Source: Gallionella sp. (GTDB taxonomy: Bacteria; Pseudomonadota; Gammaproteobacteria; Burkholderiales; Gallionellaceae). Taken from it: 64,000 nt of DNA. Where the stretch lies: contig JAQUAI010000001.1 in NCBI GenBank assembly GCA_028687335.1, positions 62,001 through 126,000 of the forward strand. Direction: 5' to 3'. A program made the position numbers and the translations under genes. The notes below the pieces were generated by a model. That model made no database searches. It was not told where the DNA came from and saw only the letters and a program-made list of their open reading frames with translations. Of this stretch, positions 18,740 to 32,716 are shown piece after piece (within the stretch, counting starts at the first letter, position 1; each line of letters begins with the position of its first letter).

Positions 18740-20482
18740 TCATGCCGACAGCCCTCCGATCATGGTCAATATTCGATCCGTGCATTGCTTCAATTCCGCA
18801 TCAATCTCAGCAAGTTCGCGCGGTGGTTCGAACACGTAGAAGTGGCGGTTGAACGGGATTTCGTAACCCACTTTGGTCTTATCGTGGTCTATCCACGCAT
18901 CCGGCGCATGGGGTAGCACTTCGCGCTTGAAATAGCTTTCTACATCTTCCGATAGCGGGACGTTTTCGGTGTCGCGCAGGTTGGCATCGGTTTGCGGCTT
19001 GCCTTTGAGTTTGCCTTTTTCGTTCAGTACAACTTTTCCCTGCGCATCCTTTAGCGGGCGTTCGACGGTGATGGTGCGGTAGCCGAAGTCTGCGTTGTTG
19101 AAGATGCGGCTGATGGGCTTGCCGTCCTTTTCCGCTTCGGCGCATTCGCCGAACAGGCGGGTGATCTCGGCGATGTGTTCGTCGGAGAGTTCCTTGCGCT
19201 TGCTGCCGAGGCTCTTGCGCATCTTTTGCCAGAAGGATGAGGCATCGATGAGTTGCACTTTGCCCTTGCGGTATGCCGGTTTGTGATTTGAGAGTATCCA
19301 GACGTAGGTGCTGATGCCGGTGTTGTAGAACATGTCGGTAGGCAGGCCGATGATGGCTTCGACCAGATCGTTTTCGAGCACGTAACGGCGGATTTCACTC
19401 TCGCCGCTGCCTGCGCCGCCGGTGAAGAGCGGCGAGCCGTTGAGCACGATGCCGAAGCGGCTGCCGCCGTCTTTGGCGGGGCGCATCTTGCTGATGAGGT
19501 GCAGCAGAAATAGCAGCGAGCCGTCGGAGACGCGCGGCAAGCCGGGGCCGAAGCGCCCATTGAATCCCTGAGTTTCGTGTTCCTTGCGGATTTCTTTTTC
19601 GACCTTTTTCCATTCCACGCCGAAGGGCGGGTTGGAGAGCATGTAGTCGAACTTGGTGTGCGGGTGGCCGTCTTCGGAAAGGGTGTTGCCGGGAATGATG
19701 TTGCCAACACTTTGCCCCTTGAAAAGCATGTCGGCTTTGCAGATGGCGTAGGACTCGTCGTTGAGTTCTTGTCCGCACATGGTGAGGCGCGCATCTGGGT
19801 TGTGTTCTTCGATGTATTCGCCCGCACAGGAGAGCATGCCGCCCGTACCTGCTGTTGGGTCGTAAATGGTGCGCACCACGCCGGGCTTGCAGAGCACTTC
19901 GTCGTCTTCGATGAACAGCAGGTTGACCATGAGGCGGATGACTTCGCGCGGGGTGAAGTGTTCTCCGGCGGTTTCGTTGGAGATTTCGGCGAACTTGCGG
20001 ATCAGCTCTTCGAACACCAGCCCCATCTGCCCATTGCTGACTGCTTCGGGGTGGAGGTCGATGTTGGTGAATTTTTCGGTGACTTGGTATAGCAGACCTG
20101 CCCGCGCGAGGCGGTCGATCTGGATGTGAAATTCAAAGCGCTCGAAGATGTCGCGCACCGCCGGAGCGAACTCGCCGATGTAGCTGTAGAGGTTTTCGCG
20201 GATATGGTCCTGGTCGCCCATGAGCTTTTTCATGTCCAGCGGCGAGGTGTTGTAAAAGCCCACTTTGGTCTTCTTCAACAGGAACGGCTCCGGGTTCAGC
20301 CCGGCATTCTTTTGTTTTTCGTTTTCGGCCAGCACGGCGGGCTTGGTGGCTTCCAGTACGCAATCGAGACGGCGCAGCACAGTAAACGGCAGGATCACCT
20401 TGCCGTATTCGGATTGCTTGTAGTCACCACGCAGAAGGTCGGCAACCGACCAGATAAAAGAAGAGAGTGCTTGCTGATTCAT
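18740..20482 (-). CDS. hsdM: Type I restriction-modification methyltransferase (M) subunit
   Basis: 580 aa; N6-adenine MTase motifs '[17 protein letters not shown]' and 'NPPFG'; N-terminal HsdM domain. Confidence 0.96.
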   Translation of the reverse strand: MNQQALSSFIWSVADLLRGDYKQSEYGKVILPFTVLRRLDCVLEATKPAVLAENEKQKNAGLNPEPFLLKKTKVGFYNTSPLDMKKLMGDQDHIRENLYSYIGEFAPAVRDIFERFEFHIQIDRLARAGLLYQVTEKFTNIDLHPEAVSNGQMGLVFEELIRKFAEISNETAGEHFTPREVIRLMVNLLFIEDDEVLCKPGVVRTIYDPTAGTGGMLSCAGEYIEEHNPDARLTMCGQELNDESYAICKADMLFKGQSVGNIIPGNTLSEDGHPHTKFDYMLSNPPFGVEWKKVEKEIRKEHETQGFNGRFGPGLPRVSDGSLLFLLHLISKMRPAKDGGSRFGIVLNGSPLFTGGAGSGESEIRRYVLENDLVEAIIGLPTDMFYNTGISTYVWILSNHKPAYRKGKVQLIDASSFWQKMRKSLGSKRKELSDEHIAEITRLFGECAEAEKDGKPISRIFNNADFGYRTITVERPLKDAQGKVVLNEKGKLKGKPQTDANLRDTENVPLSEDVESYFKREVLPHAPDAWIDHDKTKVGYEIPFNRHFYVFEPPRELAEIDAELKQCTDRILTMIGGLSA

Positions 20483-20484
20483 GC

Positions 20485-21646
<1,162 letters not shown>

Positions 21647-21657
<11 letters not shown>

Positions 21658-24517
21658 GGTGTTTGACTCCTGGTTTGTTCTTTACATTGAGGTCTGGGCG
21701 GAAGGCGGCATCGACCACTGCTTTTTGTTGCTCGTTATGGGTGGCGAGGTATCCCGCCGCAGGGGAGGCGGACGAGGCGCGCAGTGCGTAGTCGAGCCGC
21801 ATGCCGGTACGCAAATGGCGCAGTAGGTAATGTTGGATGCGATGCCATGCGCCCTGATTCCCCGGCTCTTCTTGGCACCACACCACTTCGCTGGCGTTCG
21901 GATAAGCGGCGATTTGCGCCTTGAAGTCGTCGTGCGGAAAGGGGTATAGCTGTTCGATGCGGATGATGGCCATGTCTTCGATGTTGCGCTCATGCCGTGC
22001 TTTGATGAGGTCGTAATAGACCTTGCCGCTACAGGCGATGATGCGGCGCACTTGGGACGGACTCAATGCATCGGTCTCGCCGATGATGGGCTGGAAACGT
22101 CCGTCGGTGAAGTCGCTAATTGGCGACGAGGCATCCTTGCTGCGTAGCAGACTCTTGGGGGTGAATACGATCAAGGGTTTGCGGTAGGCGCGCAACATCT
22201 GGCGACGCAATAGATGGAAGATTTGCGCCGAGTTAGAAGGCACGCAGACCTGAATGTTGTAGTCGGCGCAGAGTTGCAGGTAGCGTTCGATGCGTCCCGA
22301 CGAGTGTTCCGGGCCCTGACCTTCGTAGCCGTGCGGCAGTAGCATCACCAAGCCGCACAATCTGCCCCACTTGGCTTCACCGGAAGCGATGAACTGGTCG
22401 ATCACGACTTGTGCGCCGTTGACGAAGTCGCCGAACTGAGCTTCCCACACGGTGAGGTTGTCAGGTTCGGCGGTGGCATAACCGTACTCGAATCCTAATA
22501 CCGCTTCTTCGGAAAGGATGGAGTCGATGACGATGAAGTCGGCTTGGTCAGGGGCGAGGTTTTGCAGCGGGATGTGGTAGCCCTTGTCGAATTGCACGCG
22601 GTTTTGATCGTGCAGCACGGCGTGACGATGAAAGAAGGTGCCGCGTCCGCAATCTTCGCCGGACAAGCGTACCGGATAACCTTCGCTGACGAGGCTGGCA
22701 TAGGCCAGATTTTCGGCCATGCCCCAATCCAGCGGTAGTTCGCCTTTACTCATTGCTGTGCGGTCGGCAATGATTTTTTCGACGCGTGAATGCAGCTTGA
22801 AGTTTTCTGGGACGGCGGTGAGGCGCTGCGCCAGTGTCTCTAGGCGTGCTGGTGAAATTGCGGTGTCTGTCGGCTGATTCCATGGCACTGGATTTTTGTA
22901 TTTTGCCCAGCTGCTGGCGTGGCCGAATTTGTAATCGGTGAGCACTGGCTGAATCGGATTGTGTCCCTCGTCCATGGCACGGCGATAGGCCGCCACCATT
23001 TCATCCGGTTCGCCTAGATTGAGTGTGCCCTCTGCCACGAGTTTCTGTCCGTATAGCGTGCGCGTGCCGGGGTGCTGGTTGACGTAGCGGTACATGAACG
23101 GTTGCGTAACCAACGGCTCGTCTTGCTCGTTGTGGCCGAGTTTGCGGAAGCACACCATGTCGATCACGACATCTTTGCCGAACTGCATACGGAAATCGAG
23201 CGCGATTTCGGTGACGCGCAACACAGCTTCGGGATCGTCGGCATTGACGTGGAAGATCGGGGCTTCGACCATTTTCGCCACGTCGGTGCAATACAGCGAG
23301 GAGCGTGAGTCGCGCGCATCCGAAGTGGTGAATCCGATCTGGTTGTTGATGACGATATGCACTGTGCCGCCAGTGCCGTAGCCGCGCGTTTGCGACAGGT
23401 TGAATGTCTCCTGATTGACCCCTTGTCCGGCAAATGCAGCATCGCCGTGCAGCAAAATCGGCAGCACTTCGTTGCCTTTGCGGTCGCCGCGTCGATGCTG
23501 GCGCGCACGCACCGAGCCTTCCACCACCGGATTGACGATTTCCAAGTGCGAAGGATTAAACGCCAGTGTCAGATGCATCGGGCCACCGGGCGTGGCAATG
23601 TCCGAAGAAAACCCCTGATGGTATTTCACGTCCCCCGAACTCAAGTGATGGTGATGGATGCCCTCAAATTCGGCAAACAGCATTTTTGGAAGTTTACCCA
23701 GCGTATTGACCAGCACGTTTAAGCGACCGCGATGAGCCATGCCGATGACGGATTCTTGAATGCCTTGCGCTCCCGCGCGTTGCAGCAGATGGTCGAGCAG
23801 CGGGATGAGCGTATCGCCGCCTTCGAGCGAGAAACGTTTTTGCCCGACATACTTGGTGTGCAGATAACGTTCGAGCCCTTCGGCTGCGGTTAGTCCCTCC
23901 AGAATGCGGCGTTTGGTTGCGGCGGAGTAGGGATGCTCGGCATCGGGGCCTTCGAGACGCGCCTGTATCCAGCGTTTTTGCGCCACGCTGCTGATGTACA
24001 TGTATTCCGCACCGACACTGCTGCAATAAATACGACGCAGCCGTTGCATGATTTCGCGCAATGTCAGGCGCGCACCACCAACCAGCGAGCCGGTGTTGAA
24101 GGTGCTATCCATATCCGCTTCGCCTAGATTGTAATAAGCCGGATTCAGCTCGGCGATTTCTGGTTTGGCATGGCGCTTGAGCGGGTCGAGGTCGGCAATG
24201 CGTACGCCGAGAAAACGGTGCGCGTTGATGAGTTGCAATACGGTCGCTTGCTTGCGCATCTCGTCGGTTTGCAGTTCGCACGAGGGGGCGGTGTTGCGCG
24301 GCATGGCGGCAAAACCGCGCTGAATCGGACTGTGGGCGATGTCGGCCGGCTTTTCGGTATTTTGCATCCGATCGAAATAGGCGCGCCACTCGGGCGGCAC
24401 ACTGGCGGGGCTGCGCAGATAGTCTTCGTACAACCCCTCAACGAACACATTGTTGCCGCCGAACAACAGCGAGGTTTCCTGCATGGCCTGCATATAGTCG
24501 CGCGTGGGTACGGTCAT
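21647..24517 (-). CDS. odhA: 2-oxoglutarate dehydrogenase E1
   Basis: 956 aa; '[17 protein letters not shown]', '[19 protein letters not shown]', '[24 protein letters not shown]'. Confidence 0.98.
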
Positions 24518-24530
24518 CGCTTGCTTTCGA

Positions 24531-25841
24531 TTAGCGTTTTTCTACAGGAACGAAATCGCGCTTGGTTGCGCCGAGGTAGAGTTGGCGTGGGCGGCCGATT
24601 TTGTGGTCGGCTTCGGACATCATTTCGTTCCATTGCGCCACCCAACCTATGGTGCGTGCGACGGCGAAAATCACCGTGAACATATTGGTCGGAATGCCGA
24701 TCGCGCGCAACACAATGCCGGAGTAGAAGTCGACGTTGGGGTAGAGTTTGCGTTCGATAAAGTACGGGTCGCTCAGCGCGGTGCGCTCAAGTTCCATGGC
24801 CATTTCAAACAGTTTGTTGTTTTCCAGCTTGAGCTCTTTCAACACTTCGTAACAGGTTTGGCGCATGACGCTGGCGCGCGGGTCCATGTTTTTGTACACG
24901 CGGTGACCAAAGCCCATGAGGCGGTATTTTTTGTCTTTTACACCTTGCACGTATTCTGGCACGCGCGAGATGTCGCCGATTTCTTCCAGCATTTTCAGCG
25001 CGGCTTCGTTCGCGCCGCCGTGTGCGGGGCCCCACAGCGCGGCAATGCCGGAAGCCATGCAGGCGAAGGGGTTCGCGCCGCTTGAGCCAGCTAGGCGCAC
25101 GGTGGAGGTTGATGCGTTTTGTTCGTGGTCGGCGTGCAGGATGAAGATGCGTTCCAGCGCGCGTACCAGAATGGGGTTAGGGACGTAGTCTTCCGCTGGT
25201 GTGCCGAACATCATGTACATGAAATTTTCGACATAGCTGAATTTATTTTTGGGATACATGAACGGTTCGCCCACGTTATATTTGTGCGTCATCGCGGCGA
25301 TTGTGGGCACTTTGGCCAGCAGTCTTTCCGCAGAAACTTTTCGGTGCAATGGATTACTGATGTCGAGCGAGTCGTGATAGAAGGCGGACAGTGCGCCGAC
25401 CACGCCGACCATGACTGCCATCGGGTGCGCGTCGCGGCGGAATCCGTTGAAGAAGCGCGCAAGTTGGTCATGCACGATGGTGTGATGGGTGATGCTGTGG
25501 CAGAACTCGGTCTTTTGCGCGGTATTGGGTAGTTCACCGTTCAGCAGCAGGTAGCACACTTCCAGAAAGTCGGAATGCTCGGCCAGCTGTTCGATAGGGT
25601 AACCACGGTAGTAGAGTAAACCGGCTTCGCCGTCGATATAGGTGATCTTGGAAGAGCAGCTAGCCGTGGAAAAAAATGCCGGGTCGTAAGTGAATAAGCC
25701 AAGTTTGGCAAGATTGTTCAAGTCCAGCACATCTGGGCCGAGCGTGCCGGAGCGAATCGGCAGTTCGATGCTGCGACCGTCATCCAGCGTCAGTGTGGCA
25801 ATGCGCGGTTTTTGTGGTGTGGTATTGGTGTTATTTTCCAT
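24531..25841 (-). CDS. gltA: Citrate synthase (type II)
   Basis: 436 aa; '[19 protein letters not shown]', '[26 protein letters not shown]', '[15 protein letters not shown]'. Confidence 0.98.
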   Translation of the reverse strand: MENNTNTTPQKPRIATLTLDDGRSIELPIRSGTLGPDVLDLNNLAKLGLFTYDPAFFSTASCSSKITYIDGEAGLLYYRGYPIEQLAEHSDFLEVCYLLLNGELPNTAQKTEFCHSITHHTIVHDQLARFFNGFRRDAHPMAVMVGVVGALSAFYHDSLDISNPLHRKVSAERLLAKVPTIAAMTHKYNVGEPFMYPKNKFSYVENFMYMMFGTPAEDYVPNPILVRALERIFILHADHEQNASTSTVRLAGSSGANPFACMASGIAALWGPAHGGANEAALKMLEEIGDISRVPEYVQGVKDKKYRLMGFGHRVYKNMDPRASVMRQTCYEVLKELKLENNKLFEMAMELERTALSDPYFIERKLYPNVDFYSGIVLRAIGIPTNMFTVIFAVARTIGWVAQWNEMMSEADHKIGRPRQLYLGATKRDFVPVEKR

Positions 25842-25883
25842 TGCGATAGCTCCCAGCGTGTGTATTTACTTCTCTAAAATTAT

Positions 25884-26195
25884 TTAAGCGGCTCGAATTT
25901 TTTCCAGTAGGGGGCGCAGTGTTTCTTTGGCGGCATCCTGTACTACTTGCTCTGTTCTTCCCGCGATCATGTCCCACAGTAAATTGTCCGGCATATCCAG
26001 CAATTCGTCGAAATGTCGCTGTTCTTGTTCATTCATATCTGCGTAATGTTCGTCGACAAAACGCCCTAGCGTGAGATCAAGCTCTAGCAGGCCGCGCCGA
26101 CAACGCCAGCGCATGCGCTGGATCACGAGCGGGTCAGCAATGCTGCCTGCGGGAATCATTTTGCCGTGATCGACCAAAGCTTCTGACTCGCTCAT
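25884..26195 (-). CDS. sdhE: SDH assembly factor (SdhE/YgfY family)
   Basis: 'RMRWRCRRGLLELDLTLGRFVDEHY'; position next to sdhB. Confidence 0.93.
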   Translation of the reverse strand: MSESEALVDHGKMIPAGSIADPLVIQRMRWRCRRGLLELDLTLGRFVDEHYADMNEQEQRHFDELLDMPDNLLWDMIAGRTEQVVQDAAKETLRPLLEKIRAA

Positions 26196-26887
26196 ACCAT
26201 TCTCTTTACCATCATATCCTTGATCTTGCCGATGGCCTCGGTGGGGTTCAGTTCTTTAGGGCAAACATCGACGCAGTTCATGATGGTGTGGCAGCGGAAC
26301 AGGCGATACGGGTCTTCCAGATTATCGAGGCGCTCGCTGGTGGCTTGATCGCGGGTGTCGGCGATGAAGCGGTAGGCTTGCAGCAAACCCGCCGGGCCGA
26401 CAAATTTATCCGGGTTCCACCAGAACGAAGGACACGAGGTCGAGCAGCAACCGCACAGAATGCATTCGTACAGACCGTCGAGATGTTTGCGTTGCGCTGG
26501 TGATTGCAGCCGCTCCGTTTCTGGTGGTGCTTCTTCGTTTACGAGATAAGGTTTAATCGAGTGGTATTGCTTGAAGAACTGCGTCATATCCACGACTAAA
26601 TCGCGGATGACGGGAAGGCCGGGCAAGGGGCGGATCTCAATGGGTTGCTTGAGCGAGGACAGTGGTGTGATGCAAGCCAGCCCGTTGCGCCCGTTGATAT
26701 TCATCGCATCCGAACCGCAGATACCTTCGCGGCAGGATTTGCGCAAGGTGAGTGTGTCGTCCTGCTCTTTCAGCAGCAATAACGCTTCAAGCAACATCGC
26801 ATCCGGCGCATCTAATTGCAGTTCGTAATCCTGCACGTAAGGCGATTTATCGGTTTCGGGGTTGTATCGGTAAATTCGGAATTTCAT
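26192..26887 (-). CDS. sdhB: Succinate dehydrogenase iron-sulfur subunit
   Basis: 'SCREGICGSDAMNINGRNGLACIT', 'ECILCGCCSTSCPSFWW', 'NCVDVCPKELNP'. Confidence 0.98.
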   Translation of the reverse strand: MKFRIYRYNPETDKSPYVQDYELQLDAPDAMLLEALLLLKEQDDTLTLRKSCREGICGSDAMNINGRNGLACITPLSSLKQPIEIRPLPGLPVIRDLVVDMTQFFKQYHSIKPYLVNEEAPPETERLQSPAQRKHLDGLYECILCGCCSTSCPSFWWNPDKFVGPAGLLQAYRFIADTRDQATSERLDNLEDPYRLFRCHTIMNCVDVCPKELNPTEAIGKIKDMMVKRMV

Positions 26888-26896
26888 TGTGCGCTC

Positions 26897-28660
26897 CTAG
26901 TACACCCGTGGTTTGAGTGGGAACGATTCCACGGTCAGCGGTTTTAGGCGTACCGGTTTGTAGTCGAGGCGGCTTCCTTCGCGGAAATACAGGCTGTGTT
27001 TTAGCCAGTTCACATCGTCGCGTTCGGGGAAGTCGTCGCGCGCATGGGCTCCGCGACTTTCTTTGCGTGCTTCGGCGGAGATCATGGTGGCTTGGGCGAC
27101 TTCGATTAGGTTGTCCAGTTCGAGGGCTTCGATGCGCGCGGTGTTGAAGACTTTGCTCTTGTCCTTGATTTCGGTATGCATGACGCGTTCGGCGACTTGT
27201 TTGATTTCGGCGACACCGGCGCTAAGCAGGTCGGGAAAGCGGAATACGCCGCAATGTTTTTGCATGGTGTGGCGCATGGCATCGCCGACTTCGGAAACGC
27301 GCTCGCCATTTTTTTGCGATTCCAATCTGGCGAGGCGCGAGAGGGCGAGGTCAGCGGCATCGGCGGGTAGCGGTTTCGGGTGCGGATTGCCGTGTAAGTC
27401 TTCGATGATTTGTTTGCCCGCAGCGCGACCAAAGACGACGAGATCGAGCAGGGAGTTGCAGCCGAGACGGTTAGCACCGTGTACCGAAACGCAGGCGCAT
27501 TCGCCTACCGCGTAAAACCCGTGCACGATTTCGTTTGGGCCGGTTTTGTAGGGGGCGACGACTTGGCCGTGATAGTTGGTGGGAATGCCGCCCATCATGT
27601 AGTGCGCGGTGGGTACGACAGGAATGGGTTTCTCCGCCGGGTTGACGTGGGCGAATTTGATGGCGATTTCGCGAATGCCGGGCAGACGCTGGCGAATGAC
27701 ATCATCGCCGAGATGGTCTAGTTTGAGTAGAACGTGGTCGCCCTTGGGGCCGCAGCCGCGTCCTTCTTTGATCTCGGTGGCCATTGCGCGCGAGACAACA
27801 TCGCGGCTAGCGAGGTCTTTCGCGGTGGGTGCATAGCGGGGCATGAAGCGTTCGCCATCTTTGTTGAGCAGGTAGCCGCCTTCGCCGCGCACGCCTTCGG
27901 TGATGAGTACGCCTGCACCATAAACGCCAGTCGGGTGGAATTGGTAGAACTCCATATCTTCCAGCGGAATGCCCGCGCGAGCAGCCATGCCGAGGCCATC
28001 GCCGGTATTGATGTAGGCGTTGGTGCTGGATTGGAAGATACGCCCCGCACCACCGGTGGCAAATAGAGTAGCGCGCGCGTGGAAGATCATGGTTTCGCCG
28101 GTCTCGATTTCCATTGCGGTGACACCGAGTACATCGCCGTCTTCATTACGGATCAAATCAAGCGCCATCCACTCGACAAAGAAGTGCGTATTGGCTTTGA
28201 CGTTTTGCTGGTACAGCGTATGCAGCAGGGCGTGGCCGGTACGGTCGGCAGCAGCGCAGGCGCGTTGCACGGGGGCTTTGCCATAGTCTTGCATATGTCC
28301 GCCAAACGGACGCTGGTAGATTTTTCCGCTATCGAGACGGTCAAATGGCATGCCGAAGTGTTCCAATTCATAAACCACTTCCGGTGCGGCGCGGCACATG
28401 AATTCAATTGCATCCTGATCGCCTAGGTAGTCGGAGCCTTTGACTGTGTCATACATATGCCACAACCAATTATCTTCATTAACATTGCCCAGCGAGGCGG
28501 CGATACCACCTTGGGCTGCCACAGTGTGCGAACGGGTTGGAAAAACTTTGGACAATACCGCGACTTTTAATCCGGCTTGCGCTAGTTGCAGTGCGGCACG
28601 CATGCCGGAACCACCGGCTCCGACCACGACGACATCAAAATTCCGTTTTGCAATCGCCAT
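26897..28660 (-). CDS. sdhA: Succinate dehydrogenase flavoprotein subunit
   Basis: '[21 protein letters not shown]', '[20 protein letters not shown]', '[24 protein letters not shown]'. Confidence 0.98.
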   Translation of the reverse strand: MAIAKRNFDVVVVGAGGSGMRAALQLAQAGLKVAVLSKVFPTRSHTVAAQGGIAASLGNVNEDNWLWHMYDTVKGSDYLGDQDAIEFMCRAAPEVVYELEHFGMPFDRLDSGKIYQRPFGGHMQDYGKAPVQRACAAADRTGHALLHTLYQQNVKANTHFFVEWMALDLIRNEDGDVLGVTAMEIETGETMIFHARATLFATGGAGRIFQSSTNAYINTGDGLGMAARAGIPLEDMEFYQFHPTGVYGAGVLITEGVRGEGGYLLNKDGERFMPRYAPTAKDLASRDVVSRAMATEIKEGRGCGPKGDHVLLKLDHLGDDVIRQRLPGIREIAIKFAHVNPAEKPIPVVPTAHYMMGGIPTNYHGQVVAPYKTGPNEIVHGFYAVGECACVSVHGANRLGCNSLLDLVVFGRAAGKQIIEDLHGNPHPKPLPADAADLALSRLARLESQKNGERVSEVGDAMRHTMQKHCGVFRFPDLLSAGVAEIKQVAERVMHTEIKDKSKVFNTARIEALELDNLIEVAQATMISAEARKESRGAHARDDFPERDDVNWLKHSLYFREGSRLDYKPVRLKPLTVESFPLKPRVY

Positions 28661-29007
28661 TACATTCCCCACAAAATTTGTACTGACCAGATGGTGTAGT
28701 ACAGCAAGGCTAAAATAACCAGCACGTGGATCACGAGTCGGATGCTGGCTGGTTTAATGTAGTCCATTACGATGTCACGCACGCCGATCCACGCGTGATA
28801 AAACAAGCAAAGCAGGAATAACAAACTGGCGGTGCGCAGCCAAAGACTGGAAAACAGCGCGGTCCAAGTGTCGTAGTTTATTTGCGGCTGGAGGCATAGC
28901 AGTACACCGAGTGTAGCGATGTACAGCACCATGACCACGGCAGTAACGCGCTGAATTAGCCAGTCGCGCAGACCGTAGTGGGCTCCGACGACGACGCGGT
29001 TCACCAT
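28660..29007 (-). CDS. sdhD: Succinate dehydrogenase membrane anchor subunit
   Basis: '[26 protein letters not shown]', TM helices; true start placed at MVNRVV (29007). Confidence 0.9.
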   Translation of the reverse strand: MVNRVVVGAHYGLRDWLIQRVTAVVMVLYIATLGVLLCLQPQINYDTWTALFSSLWLRTASLLFLLCLFYHAWIGVRDIVMDYIKPASIRLVIHVLVILALLYYTIWSVQILWGM

Positions 29008-29375
29008 AATTTCACTCCTGCAAAAAATGTGAGCGCGAGACTGATGAACATGACGGCTTTGCTGCTGTTGCGCGCGCCGTTCAGATCGTGAATCCAGTGC
29101 AAGTCGATAGCGAGATAGCGTAAACCCGCAAAAAAGTGATGCAGAAATGCCCAAGCTAAACCGAGTATGACGAGTTTGGCAAAGGGAGGGCTGATGGTGT
29201 CGATCAGAGTGGTGTAGGTTTCAATCGAATTTAGGCTGAATTGCAGCATTAGCAATAGTAGTGGCAGTGCAAAAAACAGAAGCGCCCCACTGAGACGATG
29301 CAGGATAGAAACAAAACCGGGTAGGGGGAGCTTGATCTGGTGCAGTGCGAGGTATTTGGGGCGCGACTTGATCAT
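29001..29375 (-). CDS. sdhC: Succinate dehydrogenase cytochrome b556 subunit
   Basis: 'PGFVSILHRLSGALLF', 'HHFFAGLRYLAIDL'. Confidence 0.93.
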   Translation of the reverse strand: MIKSRPKYLALHQIKLPLPGFVSILHRLSGALLFFALPLLLLMLQFSLNSIETYTTLIDTISPPFAKLVILGLAWAFLHHFFAGLRYLAIDLHWIHDLNGARNSSKAVMFISLALTFFAGVKLW

Positions 29376-29533
29376 GGTTCTCGCTGTGTTGTTTTGGACG
29401 GGGCGATGTTACACCTCTGAATCATGCGAGGAAAGTGACTGGGACATGAATGTTTCTGCGACTGGAAAATGATGCCGAAAGGGCTATGATGTCACCACAA
29501 AATTGTTCCGTTTTTATGCCCAAGGAGAGTCTC

Positions 29534-30526
29534 ATGAAAGCCCCTATTCGAGTTGCGATTACCGGTGCCGCAGGACAGATTGGCTACAACATGTTGTTTC
29601 GTATTGCGAATGGCGATATGTTGGGGCGCGAGCAGCCGATTATTCTCCAATTACTTGATTTGCCGCAGGCGCAACAGGCGTTGCGCGGCGTGGCAATGGA
29701 GTTGGAAGATTGCGTGTTCCCGATGTTGCAGCAAATTATTGTCACGGATGATCCGCGTGTGGCATTCCGTGATGCGGAGGTTGTTGTGCTGGTGGGCGCG
29801 CGTCCGCGCAGTAAGGGGATGGAGCGCAAAGACTTGCTGGAGGCGAACGGTGCGATTTTTTCCGAGCAAGGGCGCGTACTTAATGAGGTTGCAGCACGGC
29901 ACGTGAAAGTGCTGGTAGTGGGAAATCCGGCGAATACCAATGCCTTGATTACCATGAAAAATGCGCCTGATTTAGATCAGCGTAACTTTTCCGCGATGAC
30001 GCGTCTGGATCACAATCGCGCTATCGCTCAAGTGGCTCTTAAATTGTTCCAGCCGATACGGGATATTAATAAGATGATTATCTGGGGGAATCATTCCGGT
30101 ACGCAGTATCCCGATTTGGATCATGCCGAGATTCGGGGGCGCAAGGTTCGCGAGATTTTGCGGCAGAACGGCTGGGAAGATTGGGTTGAAAGCGAATTTA
30201 TTCCCACGGTGCAAAAACGCGGGGCGGCGGTGATTGAGGCACGCGGCTTGTCCAGTGCAGCCAGCGCGGCAAATTCAGCTATTGCTCATATGCATGATTG
30301 GCTGTTGCATTCGCACCACAACGACTGGGTGACTATGAGTGTGCCTTCGGATGGAAGTTATGGCATTCCCGAGGGGGTGGTGTACGGTTTTCCGGTGACT
30401 TGTCGCAATGGACATTATTCCATCGTGCCGGGACTTGAGATTAGTGAATTGGGCCGAAAACATATGATGGATAGCTATCGCGAACTGACCGAAGAGCGGG
30501 AATTGATCAAGCATTTGCTGGTTTAA
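29534..30526 (+). CDS. mdh: Malate dehydrogenase
   Basis: '[25 protein letters not shown]', '[22 protein letters not shown]', '[18 protein letters not shown]'; start at ATG 29534 behind AAGGAG. Confidence 0.97.
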   Translation: MKAPIRVAITGAAGQIGYNMLFRIANGDMLGREQPIILQLLDLPQAQQALRGVAMELEDCVFPMLQQIIVTDDPRVAFRDAEVVVLVGARPRSKGMERKDLLEANGAIFSEQGRVLNEVAARHVKVLVVGNPANTNALITMKNAPDLDQRNFSAMTRLDHNRAIAQVALKLFQPIRDINKMIIWGNHSGTQYPDLDHAEIRGRKVREILRQNGWEDWVESEFIPTVQKRGAAVIEARGLSSAASAANSAIAHMHDWLLHSHHNDWVTMSVPSDGSYGIPEGVVYGFPVTCRNGHYSIVPGLEISELGRKHMMDSYRELTEERELIKHLLV

Positions 30527-30765
30527 GCCGGACTTTGGCAGCCCGTGCGTATGGATGCGGATTCGCGCCCGTCGGATACGATGCCCTCGCGCCTGTGGTA
30601 TCCTTCATGCCGGTTCCGAACAGAGTCGGGGCTTCCTGTGTCTTGCTTGTAGCCGACATCAAACAGTTTTCATACTGCTCTCCGTATCTTGCGGGGTGTG
30701 GTTGTATGGGGAAGCGTGAGCTGAGTAGAACGTAACAATCAATTTAAATTCAAGGAAATCAGAGT

Positions 30766-32064
30766 ATGTCGAGTGTAGAAACCGTCAGCGGCCTGGAGCG
30801 CCGTCTTAACGCTTCCGTAGCCCAGCAAGTTCTTAGCAGCCAAGTTGCTGCGCGACTGAAAAATATCGGCCGGACGGCAAAAATCGCCGGTTTCCGCCCC
30901 GGTAAAGTGCCTGCCAAGGTGCTGGAGCAGTATTACGGTGCGCAAGCTCGTCAAGAAGCCTTGGGCGATGCTTTACAGCAATCGTTTGCCGAAGCGGCAC
31001 AGTTGAATAACTTGAAAGTGGCCGGTTATCCACAGTTTGAGTTGAAAACAACCGACTTGAATGCCGCACAAATTGAATACAGCGCGACCTTTGAGGTCTA
31101 TCCAGAGGTGGCGATTGGTGATTTGTCTGGAGAAACAGTCGAGCGCCTGACTTACGAACTGTCGGCTGCGGACATTGAATCCACCATCAGTACGTTGCGC
31201 AAGCAGCGCGCTACCTTCGAAAGCGTAGACCGCGCGGCTCAGGCGGACGATCAAGTGCGTATCGATTTCGTCGGTAAATTGAACGGTGAGGTGTTCCAAG
31301 GTGGCGAAGCCAAGGATTATCCGTTTGTGCTGGGTGTTGGCCGCATGCTGCCGGAGTTTGAGGCGGCGATTACGGGTATGAAGGCTGGTGAAGTTAAGTC
31401 CTTCGATATGACTTTCCCTGAGGATTATCACGGCAAGGATGTAGCTGGTAAGCAAGTGACTTTCACTATCACGCTGAATCAGGTTGAAGAGGCCAAGCTG
31501 CCAGCACTGGACAATGCATTTGCCACGGAAGTGGGTATCGCTGACGGCGACATCAGCAAGCTGGAAGAGGAAATTCGTAGCAATCTGGCACGTGAATTGC
31601 TGCGTCGACTGAAGGCGCGTAACAAAGATGTGGCGATGGATGCGTTGTTGAAAGTCGCTAACTTTGATATTCCCAAGTCTTTGCTCGAATGGGAGTCGCA
31701 TAACTTGATGCAACAAACCGCACGGGATATGGAGTCGCGCGGGATGAACATGAAAGGTATGTCGTTGCCACCGGAGTTGTTCCGCGAGCGCGCTGAGAAG
31801 CGTGTGAAGCTGGGTTTGATTTTGGCGGATTTAGTACAAAAACATGACCTGAAAGCAAAACCTGAGCAGGTTAAAGAGTTGGCGCAAGAATTTGCGCAGA
31901 GCTTTGATCAGCCAGAAGACGTGGTGCGTTGGTATTACGCTGATGCCTCGCGTTTGCAGGAGTTGGAAAATTTGGCGCTGGAATTGAATGTGGTTGACTG
32001 GGTGTTGGCTCAGGCAAAAACAGTCGACAAAGCGTTGACCTTTAACGAATTGATGGGAAGCTAA
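30766..32064 (+). CDS. tig: Trigger factor
   Basis: '[22 protein letters not shown]', FKBP domain '[37 protein letters not shown]'-type region; upstream of clpP/clpX. Confidence 0.95.
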   Translation: MSSVETVSGLERRLNASVAQQVLSSQVAARLKNIGRTAKIAGFRPGKVPAKVLEQYYGAQARQEALGDALQQSFAEAAQLNNLKVAGYPQFELKTTDLNAAQIEYSATFEVYPEVAIGDLSGETVERLTYELSAADIESTISTLRKQRATFESVDRAAQADDQVRIDFVGKLNGEVFQGGEAKDYPFVLGVGRMLPEFEAAITGMKAGEVKSFDMTFPEDYHGKDVAGKQVTFTITLNQVEEAKLPALDNAFATEVGIADGDISKLEEEIRSNLARELLRRLKARNKDVAMDALLKVANFDIPKSLLEWESHNLMQQTARDMESRGMNMKGMSLPPELFRERAEKRVKLGLILADLVQKHDLKAKPEQVKELAQEFAQSFDQPEDVVRWYYADASRLQELENLALELNVVDWVLAQAKTVDKALTFNELMGS

Positions 32065-32068
32065 AACG

Positions 32069-32677
32069 ATGCGTTTAGATGAACCGCAAAATATCGGTAT
32101 GATTCCAATGGTCGTTGAGACCAGCGGGCGCGGTGAACGGGCTTATGACATTTACTCCCGTTTGCTCAAAGAGCGCGTGGTGTTTTTGGTTGGTGAAGTC
32201 AATGATCACAGCGCGAATTTGATCGTTGCTCAAATGTTGTTTCTGGAGTCGGAAAATCCAGACAAAGACATTCATTTCTACATTAATTCGCCCGGTGGCT
32301 CTGTTACGGCGGGGATGGCGATCTACGATACGATGCAGTTCATCAAACCCAACGTCAGCACTCTGTGTATCGGTCAGGCTGCCAGTATGGGGGCATTTCT
32401 GTTGACAGCAGGGGAGAAGGGGAAGCGCTTTTGCTTGCCCAATTCCCGTGTGATGATTCATCAACCCTTGGGTGGATTTCGTGGGCAGGCATCCGACATC
32501 GAAATTCATGCGCGCGAGATTCTCTATCTGAAACAAAAGTTGAATCAGATGTTGGCTCATCACACAGGGCAGCCGGTGGAGACGATAGAGCGCGACACAG
32601 ATCGCGACAACTTCTTGAGTGCGCCCGATGCGGTGAAATATGGTCTAGTTGATCAGGTGCTGGAAAAGCGCGTGTAA
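32069..32677 (+). CDS. clpP: ATP-dependent Clp protease proteolytic subunit
   Basis: '[22 protein letters not shown]' (Ser), '[22 protein letters not shown]' (His). Confidence 0.98.
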   Translation: MRLDEPQNIGMIPMVVETSGRGERAYDIYSRLLKERVVFLVGEVNDHSANLIVAQMLFLESENPDKDIHFYINSPGGSVTAGMAIYDTMQFIKPNVSTLCIGQAASMGAFLLTAGEKGKRFCLPNSRVMIHQPLGGFRGQASDIEIHAREILYLKQKLNQMLAHHTGQPVETIERDTDRDNFLSAPDAVKYGLVDQVLEKRV

Positions 32678-32716
32678 AGCGGGTTTTTTAGCAGGCTAAA
32701 ACAGGAAAGGTTGGCT

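Noticed and set aside
18615-18746. Short minus-strand ORF overlapping the hsdM stop ([28 protein letters not shown]...)
   Set aside because: No recognisable family, no clear RBS beyond the overlap; too weak to report as a gene
19051-19827. 258-aa ORF overlapping hsdM in another frame
   Set aside because: Shadow ORF; the hsdM frame carries all conserved methyltransferase motifs
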